Assembly: GCF_001874145.1 (NCBI RefSeq)
Contig: NZ_MPCX01000009.1
Span: forward strand, 62,001-126,000
Origin: Lacinutrix sp. MedPE-SW
GTDB taxonomy: Bacteria > Bacteroidota > Bacteroidia > Flavobacteriales > Flavobacteriaceae
Length of the DNA stretch: 64,000 nt
Reading direction: 5' to 3'
The notes beneath the pieces were generated by a model. The model ran no database searches. It was not told the DNA's origin and saw nothing but the letters and a program-made list of their open reading frames with translations. The translations under genes were made by a program, and so were the position numbers. Shown piece by piece: positions 27,223-34,541 of the stretch (positions are counted from its first letter, which is position 1; the number at the start of each line of letters is the position of its first letter).

Positions 27223-27825
27223 ATGAAAATACTAATTATAGGAGGAAACGGAACCATAGGCAAAAAAGTAACTGAAAGACTTTCAATAAAACATGAAGTT
27301 ATAGTTGCTGGACGAAATTCAGGTGATATAAATGTCGATTTTTCAGAATCTAAATCCATTAAATCTATGTTTGAAACTATTGGTAAACTTGATGCTATTG
27401 TTGCTGTTGCTGGTGATGCAAAGTGGGATAAATTCAACAATTTATCAGAAGAGGATTTTTATATTGGTATAAAAAGCAAACTAATGGGACAGGTAAATAC
27501 GGTTCGTATTGGTAAAGAGTTTTTAAACAAAAATGGTTCAATTACATTGTCAACAGGAATTTTGGCAGATGATCCAGTAGATATGACAACTAGTGCTGCT
27601 ATGGTTAATGGAGGAATTCACAGTTTTGTAAAAGCTGTCGCTTTAGAGTTAGAAAACGGTATTAGAATAAATGCTGTTTCTTCAGATTTAGTAGAAGATG
27701 CTTACGAAAAATACAAAGATTATTTTCCAGGAAATACACCAGTGTCTATGGACAAAATTGTAGATGGTTATGTAAAATCTATCGAAGGAAAAATTACAGG
27801 CAGAATTTTAAGGATTCTCGCTTAA
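27223..27825 (+). CDS. Short-chain dehydrogenase/reductase, atypical
   Basis: This is a 200-residue protein with an N-terminal Rossmann motif GGNGTIGKK (about 7-15) and later SDR landmarks (VAVAGDAKW, a Ser in TLSTGIL). The classical catalytic Tyr-x-x-x-Lys is not seen: the expected place reads NGGIHSFVKAVALEL, so the Lys is kept but the Tyr is missing. This occurs in a short SDR subfamily often annotated only as short-chain dehydrogenase. It lies between paaJ and paaZ, but no step of the known pathway needs it, so its role is open. Confidence 0.8.
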   Translation: MKILIIGGNGTIGKKVTERLSIKHEVIVAGRNSGDINVDFSESKSIKSMFETIGKLDAIVAVAGDAKWDKFNNLSEEDFYIGIKSKLMGQVNTVRIGKEFLNKNGSITLSTGILADDPVDMTTSAAMVNGGIHSFVKAVALELENGIRINAVSSDLVEDAYEKYKDYFPGNTPVSMDKIVDGYVKSIEGKITGRILRILA

Positions 27826-27828
27826 CTA

Positions 27829-27848
27829 ATTCCTGCGTAGGCAGGAAT
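27829..27848 (+). repeat. Perfect hairpin after the SDR gene
   Basis: ATTCCTGC (27829-27836), a GTAG loop and GCAGGAAT (27841-27848), beginning 3 nt after the stop codon. No T run follows, so it is not a standard terminator. It belongs to the same short-palindrome type as the other gaps. Confidence 0.7.
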
Positions 27849-27902
27849 CTCTTAGTAAAAAGGAAATAAATTTTGGCTAAGAAAAGAACATAGCAAGTAA
27901 GT

Positions 27903-27988
27903 GCGTTAGGGATAGAGGCATTTGTTGAAGCTCTTTTTTGTTTTTCACAAAAAAAGCGACTGCCGAAAGCCCGACCTTTAGGTAACGC
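27903..27988 (-). repeat. GCGTTA...TAACGC intergenic element, copy B (inverted)
   Basis: The same element as at 19893 but in the opposite orientation: it reads GCGTTAGGGAT at the left and GGTAACGC at the right, with a Gly-tRNA-unlike A/T-rich central hairpin (CTTTTTTGTTTTT / CAAAAAAAG). Confidence 0.75.
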
Positions 27989-28014
27989 AAAAAAAATAGA
28001 AGTCTAATTTAATA

Positions 28015-28036
28015 GATACCCATTTTCGTGGGCATT
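28015..28036 (+). repeat. Start-proximal hairpin before paaZ
   Basis: GATA, stem CCCA/TGGG (28019-28022 with 28029-28032), CATT, ending 3 nt before the paaZ ATG. A GTG inside it is in frame with paaZ. Confidence 0.75.
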
Positions 28037-28039
28037 AAG

Positions 28040-30577
28040 ATGGAAAAGATAAAACATTACGTTCAAGGTTCTTGGACAACAGGAAAAGAAGAAGGAACAC
28101 CAATTCTAGATGCAGTAACTGGTGAAGCATTTACTAGCGTTGCAATAGAAGGATTAGATGTTCCCGAAATTTTAAACTACGGACGAACAAAAGGAGGAGA
28201 AGTACTTCGTAAAATGACATTTCAAGAGCGTGGAAACATGCTTAAAAAATTAGCATTATATCTTACCAAAAGAAAAGATGCGTTTTACGATTTAAGCTAT
28301 AGAACAGGAGCAACCAAAGTAGATAGTTGGATAGATATTGAAGGTGGTTTTGGTAACCTGTTTGCAAACGCGTCGTTACGAAAATTATTCCCTAATCAAC
28401 CCTATCACGTAGAAGGCGATGCTATCGATTTATCTCGTGGCGGACGTTTTATGGCGCATCATATTATGGTGCCTAAAAAAGGAGTTGCAGTACATATTAA
28501 TGCATTCAACTTCCCAGTTTGGGGCATGTTAGAAAAATGCGCAGTAAACTGGATGGCTGGAGTTCCTGCTGTTGTATTACCTGCACCTTCGTCATCCTAT
28601 TTAGCAGAAGCAGTTGCAAGAACCATTATAGATTCAGGTATTTTACCAGAAGGCGCATTACAAATCATAAACGGAACGGTTAAAAATATTCTAGACACTG
28701 TAGAATCTCAAGATGTGGTTACTTTTACAGGTTCTGCACAAACCGGACGCTTATTAAAAGCGCATCCAAGATTGATTCAAGAATCTGTGCCTTTTACTAT
28801 GGAAGCCGATTCTTTAAATGCGTCTATTTTAGGAGAAGATGCGGTTCCTGGGACACCAGAATTCGACTTGTTTATTAAAGAAGTTAGAAAGGAAATGACG
28901 GTTAAAGCTGGACAAAAATGTACAGCGATTAGACGCATCATTGTTCCTGAGAAATTAGTAGACGATGTGCAAACCGCATTAGCAAAACAGCTAGATAAAG
29001 TAACTATTGGAGACCCAAGATTAAAAGAGGTGAGAATGGGTTCTTTAGTTAGTCATCAACAAGTGCAAGCAGTTCGAGATTCGGTAAACGATTTATCTAA
29101 AGAAGCACAAATTGTATATGGTAATTTAGATGCAATTAAGACCATTGGAGCAGATGCTAAAAATGGCGCTTTTATTAGTCCGATTTTATTACGAGCTGAT
29201 AACCCTTTTCAAAATACTGTCATTCACGAGCGTGAAGCTTTCGGACCAGTAAGTACCATCATGCCTTATAAAAACCTAGACGAAGCTATTACTTTGGCGC
29301 AAATGGGTAAAGGGTCGTTAGTGTCTTCTATTGCCACCAATGATGATAAAATCGCTAAGGATTATGTGATAAATGCAGCATCTCATCATGGTAGAATTTT
29401 AGTCTTAAATAGAGAAAGTGCGAAGCAAAGTACTGGTCATGGTTCGCCATTACCATATTTGGTTCATGGTGGTCCAGGACGTGCTGGTGGAGGCGAAGAA
29501 ATGGGAGGCATGCGTGGTATTAAACATTATTTACAACGTACAGCTATTCAAGGTTCGCCAACAACTATTACCGAAATCACTGGAATTTACCAGCAAAATG
29601 CAAAATATAAGGAAGCAGAACAGCATCCGTTTCAATACCATTGGGAGGATATTCAACCAGGAATGTCATTAAAAACCCATAAGCGTACATTAACTGATAA
29701 TGATATTCAAAATTTTGCCAATTTAACTTGGGATCACTTCTATGCACATACCGATATTACATCTTTAGACGGAAGTATTTTCGAAAAGAGAACAGCGCAT
29801 GGTTATTTTATTATTTCAGCAGCAGCAGGATTATTTGTGTATCCAAATAAAGGACCAGTAGCAGCCAATTATGGCTTAGATAGTATCCGTTTTTTAAGAC
29901 CATTATATCATAACGATACTATTTATGTACGTTTAACCTGTAAAGAAAAAGTAGATAGAGATGTTGCTTCTGCAGAACATCCAAGCGGAATCGTAAAGTG
30001 GCATGTTGAGGTATTTGATGCTAATTTTGAAAACCGTCCAGAAAGTCAGAAAACAGAAAAAGATAGTCCGTTAGTAGCTGTCGCAACCATATTAACGATG
30101 GTGGAGAAAAAGCAAGAAACCTTTGTGGAGATGACTTCGGAAAAAATTGACGAATGTCTTTCTAATTTAAAAGCAGATGCTAAACCTAAATGGGGAATTA
30201 TGACGCCACAACACATGATTGAGCATTTAGAATATACTTATAAAATTGCTTCAGGTGAAATTCAAGATTTTGATGTCAATACACCAGAAAAGATTTTAGA
30301 GAAAGTACATCATAGTTTATATAACTACGATAAATTCCCGAAGAACAGCCAGTTTCCGCAGTTAGAAAAAGACACATTAGATGATTTAAAACATGCTGAT
30401 TTAGAAACAGCAATTGAAAAATTTAAAGAGCAACGCGAAAAATATTTAGAATTTTATAAAGAGAATCCAGATGTTAAATTGAAGAATCTAGTCTTTGGTG
30501 AATTAAATAAATATGAAGCGTATTTATTAGAAAGAAAACATTTGAATCATCATTTTGAGCAATTCGGATTAATTTAA
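28040..30577 (+). CDS. paaZ: Bifunctional PaaZ (ALDH + oxepin-CoA hydrolase) with extra DinB/DUF1569-like domain
   Basis: PaaZ opens oxepin-CoA and oxidises the resulting aldehyde. The ALDH domain (about 1-520) carries Glu255 in FTMEAD and Cys294 in GQKCTA. The hot-dog hydratase domain (about 525-690) carries Asp565 and His570 in WDHFYAH. These positions match E. coli PaaZ closely. Unlike the ~680-residue E. coli enzyme this one has 845 residues. The final ~150 look like a DinB-type four-helix DUF1569 domain, with His725 and His729 in TPQHMIEHL and a late HLNHHFEQFG. The start at 28040 is preferred, since the GTG at 28028 lies inside a hairpin repeat. Confidence 0.94.
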   Translation: MEKIKHYVQGSWTTGKEEGTPILDAVTGEAFTSVAIEGLDVPEILNYGRTKGGEVLRKMTFQERGNMLKKLALYLTKRKDAFYDLSYRTGATKVDSWIDIEGGFGNLFANASLRKLFPNQPYHVEGDAIDLSRGGRFMAHHIMVPKKGVAVHINAFNFPVWGMLEKCAVNWMAGVPAVVLPAPSSSYLAEAVARTIIDSGILPEGALQIINGTVKNILDTVESQDVVTFTGSAQTGRLLKAHPRLIQESVPFTMEADSLNASILGEDAVPGTPEFDLFIKEVRKEMTVKAGQKCTAIRRIIVPEKLVDDVQTALAKQLDKVTIGDPRLKEVRMGSLVSHQQVQAVRDSVNDLSKEAQIVYGNLDAIKTIGADAKNGAFISPILLRADNPFQNTVIHEREAFGPVSTIMPYKNLDEAITLAQMGKGSLVSSIATNDDKIAKDYVINAASHHGRILVLNRESAKQSTGHGSPLPYLVHGGPGRAGGGEEMGGMRGIKHYLQRTAIQGSPTTITEITGIYQQNAKYKEAEQHPFQYHWEDIQPGMSLKTHKRTLTDNDIQNFANLTWDHFYAHTDITSLDGSIFEKRTAHGYFIISAAAGLFVYPNKGPVAANYGLDSIRFLRPLYHNDTIYVRLTCKEKVDRDVASAEHPSGIVKWHVEVFDANFENRPESQKTEKDSPLVAVATILTMVEKKQETFVEMTSEKIDECLSNLKADAKPKWGIMTPQHMIEHLEYTYKIASGEIQDFDVNTPEKILEKVHHSLYNYDKFPKNSQFPQLEKDTLDDLKHADLETAIEKFKEQREKYLEFYKENPDVKLKNLVFGELNKYEAYLLERKHLNHHFEQFGLI

Positions 30578-30589
30578 AAAAAAATAATC

Positions 30590-30654
30590 GTCATTCCGAA
30601 CGTAGTGAAGGAATCTTTTAATGAGATTGCCACGTCCTTCGTCCTCGCAATGAC
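30590..30654 (+). repeat. Compound GTCATTCC...AATGAC repeat before the paaF-like gene
   Basis: A GTCATTCCGAACG...GGAATC half is followed by a GAGATTGCCACG...GCAATGAC half; the outer GTCATT/AATGAC ends are inverted. It carries an open frame that falsely extends the next gene upstream. Confidence 0.75.
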
Positions 30655-30670
30655 AATAAAAAATAAAAAT

Positions 30671-31423
30671 ATGAGTGAACCTTATGTTAAGTTAGAAGTC
30701 AAAAACCAAGTAGGATACATAGAATTTTTTCATCCTGCTCACAATTCTTTGCCAGGTAATATTCTGGCTGAATTAGCACAAACGATAACCGATGCAGGAA
30801 CAAACGATGCAATAAAAGTTATTGTGCTTAAAAGTGGAAAAGACAGAACATTTTGTGCTGGAGCAAGTTTTAAAGAATTAATTAATATTAATGATGCAGC
30901 AACAGGAAAAATTTTCTTTTCAGGCTTTGCTAATGTGATTAACGCCATGCGTAAATGTCCAAAATTTATAATTGGTCGCATACAAGGTAAAACTGTTGGT
31001 GGTGGTGTAGGATTAGCAGCTTCAACCGATTATTGTATGGCTTCAAAATATGCAGCAATAAAATTAAGCGAACTAAATATTGGAATTGGACCATTTGTTG
31101 TTGGACCAGCAATAGAGCGTAAAATTGGTTTAAGCGGTATGTCTCAAATCGCAATAGATGCTAATAGTTTTTATCCTGCAGAATGGGCAAAACAAAAAGG
31201 ATTATTCACACACGTATTTGAAAGTAATGAAGAACTAGATGAGGCAGTTAAAGCAACAGCAGAACATTTATGTACTTATAACCCAGATGCCATGCAAGAA
31301 ATGAAAAAAGTGTTTTGGCAAGGTACAGATCATTGGGATGATTTGTTGGCAGAACGTGCTGCAACTAGTGGAAAACTTGTACTTTCAGAATTTACTAAAG
31401 AAAAACTTAAAGGATTTAAATAA
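30671..31423 (+). CDS. paaF: Enoyl-CoA hydratase/isomerase, PaaF-like
   Basis: This is a 250-residue crotonase-fold protein. Visible are the oxyanion loops (FCAGASFKEL; GKTVGGGVGLAASTDYC) and a Glu in LSELNIGIGPFVVGP at the place of the hydratase acid. PaaF hydrates 2,3-dehydroadipyl-CoA, a step otherwise unassigned in this cluster, so the call rests on family plus context; a second PaaG-like isomerase is the alternative. I chose the ATG at 30671 because the 22-residue upstream extension is encoded by a palindromic repeat. Confidence 0.75.
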   Translation: MSEPYVKLEVKNQVGYIEFFHPAHNSLPGNILAELAQTITDAGTNDAIKVIVLKSGKDRTFCAGASFKELININDAATGKIFFSGFANVINAMRKCPKFIIGRIQGKTVGGGVGLAASTDYCMASKYAAIKLSELNIGIGPFVVGPAIERKIGLSGMSQIAIDANSFYPAEWAKQKGLFTHVFESNEELDEAVKATAEHLCTYNPDAMQEMKKVFWQGTDHWDDLLAERAATSGKLVLSEFTKEKLKGFK

Positions 31424-31431
31424 ACTTTTAA

Positions 31432-31722
31432 TTATTCAATGTAAATAATACTGTGTTTAGGTATAGTGATGCCTTGTTTTAAAACAACAAAGTTAGACGT
31501 TACAGCCCAAATAGTAGTATTTACGCTTATTAATTTATTGGTACTGTCCTTAAAGTAAATTTTTACTTTAGTTTTTAATAAGTTACCTAATTGAGAGGCG
31601 CGCTCTAAATAATGAGATCTAAGTTTTCTCTTTTTTGAACTTAGTAAAGTTTCTGTTTTAGAAAATTTTATTTGAGGTATGTCTTCTTTTTGTATAGTAA
31701 AAGATGATGTTGGGTAATTCAT
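31432..31722 (-). CDS. Small conserved-looking protein of unknown function
   Basis: This is a 96-residue basic protein with no signal peptide or recognised motif. The second half (TKVKIYFKDSTNKLISVNTTIWAVTSNFVVLKQGITIPKH) has alternating hydrophobic residues suggesting a small beta-barrel such as an SH3- or Sm-like fold. It faces the paaF-like gene (8 nt between stops) and is divergent from paaY. It is probably real given its isolated frame and normal codon use. I cannot assign a function. Confidence 0.6.
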   Translation of the reverse strand: MNYPTSSFTIQKEDIPQIKFSKTETLLSSKKRKLRSHYLERASQLGNLLKTKVKIYFKDSTNKLISVNTTIWAVTSNFVVLKQGITIPKHSIIYIE

Positions 31723-31826
31723 AAATTAAATTTTGTTAAGGAATAGTAAGTTTAAATATACAAAACCTTACATTTTATTGTCATTTTTATAAGTATTTAA
31801 CATTTTTTAAAAAATTAAGTATTGTT

Positions 31827-32423
31827 ATGGTTTATAGGTTTAAAGGTTACACACCAGTTGTTCACGAGTCAAGTTTTGTACATCCTTTGGCTGCAGTAAC
31901 AGGAAACGTTATTATAGGCAAAAACTGTTACATTGGTCCAGGAGCAGCTATTCGTGGAGATTGGGGACAAATCATTTTAGAAGATGGAGTAAACGTACAA
32001 GAAAACTGTACAGTGCATATGTTTCCAGGTAAATCTATTACATTAAAAGAAAGTGCTCATGTTGGTCATGGAGCCATAATTCATGGAGCCAATTTGGGTA
32101 GAAATTGTCTAATTGGAATGAACACTGTAATTATGGATGATGCCGAAATTGGTGATGAAAGTATTGTTGGGGCTATGGCATTTGTAAAAGCTGAAACTAT
32201 GATACCTAAACGTAGTTTAGTTGTAGGTAATCCTGCAAAAATAGTAAAGCAAGTAAGCGATGAAATGATTGCATGGAAAACAAAAGGAACAGCGTTGTAC
32301 CAACAATTACCAGCAGATTGTCATGAGACATTACAAGAAGTTGAGCCTTTAAGAGAAGTGCCAGAAAATATGAAAATGCAAGAAGACGTTTATAAAACGC
32401 TTAGAGAAACTTTTAAAAAATAA
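31827..32423 (+). CDS. paaY: Left-handed beta-helix protein PaaY (gamma-carbonic-anhydrase-like)
   Basis: This is a 198-residue hexapeptide-repeat protein. The turns IGKNCYIGPGAAIRGDWGQI, HVGHGAIIHGANLGRNCLIG and MNTVIMDDAEIGDESIVGAM show the gamma-CA fold with the His residues that bind metal. PaaY proteins in phenylacetate clusters act as thioesterases for off-pathway CoA thioesters. The C-terminal helix (LREVPENMKMQEDVYKTL) is typical of PaaY rather than CaiE. Context with the other paa genes supports this over a general transferase. Confidence 0.88.
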   Translation: MVYRFKGYTPVVHESSFVHPLAAVTGNVIIGKNCYIGPGAAIRGDWGQIILEDGVNVQENCTVHMFPGKSITLKESAHVGHGAIIHGANLGRNCLIGMNTVIMDDAEIGDESIVGAMAFVKAETMIPKRSLVVGNPAKIVKQVSDEMIAWKTKGTALYQQLPADCHETLQEVEPLREVPENMKMQEDVYKTLRETFKK

Positions 32424-32449
32424 TATAGAATGTTGTATGTTGATTTAAA

Positions 32450-32926
32450 TTATAAAACGGCACTCAAATCTATTACATTAGTTTCTTTTCCTGTAGAAAG
32501 CGTAATTAAACTTTGTACGTTTCCTAAATAAGGTAATAATGTTAATTTCGAAATAATAAAAGTCTCGTAAGCTTCAATATCTTCAACAACAAGTTTTAAA
32601 AGATAATCAAAATTACCGCTAACTCTGTGGCACTCTACCACTTCAGGAAAATTGTTTATTTCGTTTACAAATTTCTCTAAATAACTTCTGGTATGTCCTT
32701 GCAAAGTGATGCCAATAAAAACTGTAAGTTTTAGTCCTATTTTCTTTTTGTCTAAAACGGCAACATATTTTTTAATATAACCTTCTTTTTCTAATTTTTT
32801 AATACGCTCAAAAATTGGTGATGTAGTCATTCCTAATTCCTTAGCAATGCTTTTTGTTGTTCTATTACTATTCGCTTGTAGAATATTTAAAATTTGAGTG
32901 TCTATTTTATCAAGAGTATTTAACAT
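32450..32926 (-). CDS. Lrp/AsnC family regulator
   Basis: This is a 158-residue protein with an N-terminal helix-turn-helix (LDKIDTQILNILQANSNRTT; GMTTSPIFERIKKLEKEGYI) and a C-terminal RAM/AsnC ligand domain (VECHRVSGNFDYLLKLVVED). It is transcribed away from the 2-oxoacid dehydrogenase E2 gene across a 169-nt gap. Lrp-type regulators such as BkdR control branched-chain oxoacid dehydrogenase genes in other bacteria, so it probably senses an amino acid and controls the dehydrogenase genes. The control is inference. Confidence 0.9.
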   Translation of the reverse strand: MLNTLDKIDTQILNILQANSNRTTKSIAKELGMTTSPIFERIKKLEKEGYIKKYVAVLDKKKIGLKLTVFIGITLQGHTRSYLEKFVNEINNFPEVVECHRVSGNFDYLLKLVVEDIEAYETFIISKLTLLPYLGNVQSLITLSTGKETNVIDLSAVL

Positions 32927-33061
32927 AAGGAAATAATATTTTAAAGACGATTATATTTAGATGTAAAAGTAAATTATTCTTTTATTTTTATATAATTAAG
33001 AATAAAATTCTTTTTAAAATTTATTTTAAAGTTTTTAACAATTGCAGATTCTATTATTTAT

Positions 33062-33069
33062 TATCTTTA
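33062..33069 (+). promoter_or_regulatory. Probable promoter of the E2 gene
   Basis: TATCTTTA differs from TAnnTTTG at the last base. A TTG at 33042-33044 lies 17 nt upstream. The start of transcription would be about 20 nt before the E2 start. Confidence 0.4.
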
Positions 33070-33095
33070 TTTCTTGAAATAAAAAGATATTTAAC

Positions 33096-34400
33096 TTGAA
33101 GAATTTTGAATTAAAAATGCCCAAAATGGGCGAAAGTATAACAGAAGGAACCATCATCAATTGGTTAATTTCTGAAGGAGATAGTTTTGATGAAGGAGAT
33201 ATTATTCTTGAAGTAGCTACAGATAAAGTAGATAACGAAGTACCTGCGCCAGCATCTGGAATATTGGTTAAAACCTTATTTCAAGCAAAAGATGTTGTTC
33301 CTGTTGGAGAAGTAATTGCTGTGTTAGAGGTTTCAGAAGAGGTAAAATCTTCTAATAAAACAAAGGTCTCGTCAAACACTGTCGAGACGTCTCAAAAGAA
33401 ACAAAAGACACCAAAAAGACCAAAACCAGTTCAGCAAGCATCAGCTTCAACTTCATTTTCAACATCAAATTCAAATACATTCTTTTCACCATTAGTACTC
33501 GAAATTGCTAAAGAACATCATATTAGTTTTGAAGAATTAGCCAGAATACCAGCAACAGGTCATGAAGGCAGATTGCGCAAAAGTGATGTGTTTCAATATA
33601 TAGAAGAAGGCAGACCATACAAATTTGCACAACCAGTAGCCGAAAAAGATCCAACAGCATATCGCATTCCACAATTGCAATTCGATAAAGGCAAAGGAAA
33701 AGTGATTGAAATGGACAGAATGCGTCAAATGATTGCAGATCATATGGTGTATTCAAAACACACATCACCGCATGTTACAGCTTATGTTGAGGCAGATTTA
33801 ACCAATATGGTAAATTGGCGAAATGCTAATAAAGTGGCGTTTCAAGAAAAGTATGGTGAGCGTTTAACCTTTACACCATTGTTTGTAGAAGCGGTAGCAA
33901 AAGCAGTAAAAGATTTTCCAAACATTAACGCTTCGGTAGATGGTAATAACATTATAGTAAAAGAAGACATCAATATTGGTATGGCAACCGCATTACCAAG
34001 CGGAAACTTAATAGTACCTGTAGTAAAAAATGCAGACACAAAAGATTTAAAAACCATTGCTAGCAATGTTAATGAACTGGCAGGAAAAGCAAGAGAAAAT
34101 AAATTAGCAGGAGACGATATAAAAGGCAGTACGTTCACAATATCAAATGTTGGAACTTTTGGTAGCGTCATGGGAACACCAATAATAAATCAACCAGAAG
34201 TTGCAATTCTTGCCTTAGGAATTATTAAAAAACGACCAGAAGTTATCGAAACCGAAAACGGAGACGAAATCGCAATACGTAGCATGATGTATCTATCATT
34301 ATCATTCGATCATCGTGTTGTAGATGGTTTCCTTGGTGGAAGCTTCGTAAGACGTGTAGCCGATTATTTCGAGCAATTTGATATCAATAGAGACATTTAA
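33096..34400 (+). CDS. 2-Oxoacid dehydrogenase E2 (dihydrolipoamide acyltransferase)
   Basis: This is a 434-residue E2 core protein. It has an N-terminal lipoyl domain (lipoyl Lys44 in EVATDKVDNE), a Ser/Thr/Lys/Pro-rich linker, a peripheral-subunit-binding domain (SPLVLEIAKEHHISFEELAR) and a C-terminal catalytic domain with DHRVVDGFLGG. I use the TTG start at 33096: the next ATG (33117) would remove the first strand of the lipoyl fold (FELK). The neighbouring fused E1 and aminotransferase point to a branched-chain or aryl oxoacid complex rather than pyruvate dehydrogenase. No E3 is in the window. Confidence 0.9.
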   Translation: MKNFELKMPKMGESITEGTIINWLISEGDSFDEGDIILEVATDKVDNEVPAPASGILVKTLFQAKDVVPVGEVIAVLEVSEEVKSSNKTKVSSNTVETSQKKQKTPKRPKPVQQASASTSFSTSNSNTFFSPLVLEIAKEHHISFEELARIPATGHEGRLRKSDVFQYIEEGRPYKFAQPVAEKDPTAYRIPQLQFDKGKGKVIEMDRMRQMIADHMVYSKHTSPHVTAYVEADLTNMVNWRNANKVAFQEKYGERLTFTPLFVEAVAKAVKDFPNINASVDGNNIIVKEDINIGMATALPSGNLIVPVVKNADTKDLKTIASNVNELAGKARENKLAGDDIKGSTFTISNVGTFGSVMGTPIINQPEVAILALGIIKKRPEVIETENGDEIAIRSMMYLSLSFDHRVVDGFLGGSFVRRVADYFEQFDINRDI

Positions 34401-34458
34401 TTCCTGCGACGTAGCAATCTCTTAGTAAAAGAGAGAGTATATTAATATAAATAGTATT

Positions 34459-34484
34459 GTCATTCCATATTTGATACGGAATCC
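34459..34484 (+). repeat. Short GTCATTCC palindrome before the aminotransferase
   Basis: An ATTCC/GGAAT stem (34462-34466 with 34478-34482) extended inside by TAT/ATA; a decayed sibling of the 23911 copy. Confidence 0.6.
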
Positions 34485-34512
34485 ACAATAAAAAATAAAG
34501 TTTAATTAATGA

Positions 34513-34535
34513 GATACCCACTTTCGTGTGGGCAT
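34513..34535 (+). repeat. Start-proximal hairpin before the aminotransferase
   Basis: GATA, stem CCCAC/GTGGG (34517-34521 with 34528-34532), CAT, ending 6 nt before the ATG. The upstream in-frame start at 34509 reads through this hairpin. Confidence 0.75.
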
Positions 34536-34541
34536 AAAATT

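Noticed and set aside
27829-27848. Rho-independent terminator after the SDR gene
   Set aside because: The stem is perfect but no T run follows, and the same palindrome type occurs inside the operon at many junctions.
31432-31722. Possible toxin or anti-regulator in the paa block
   Set aside because: No partner gene, no toxin motif and no HTH are visible, so it is listed only as an unknown protein.
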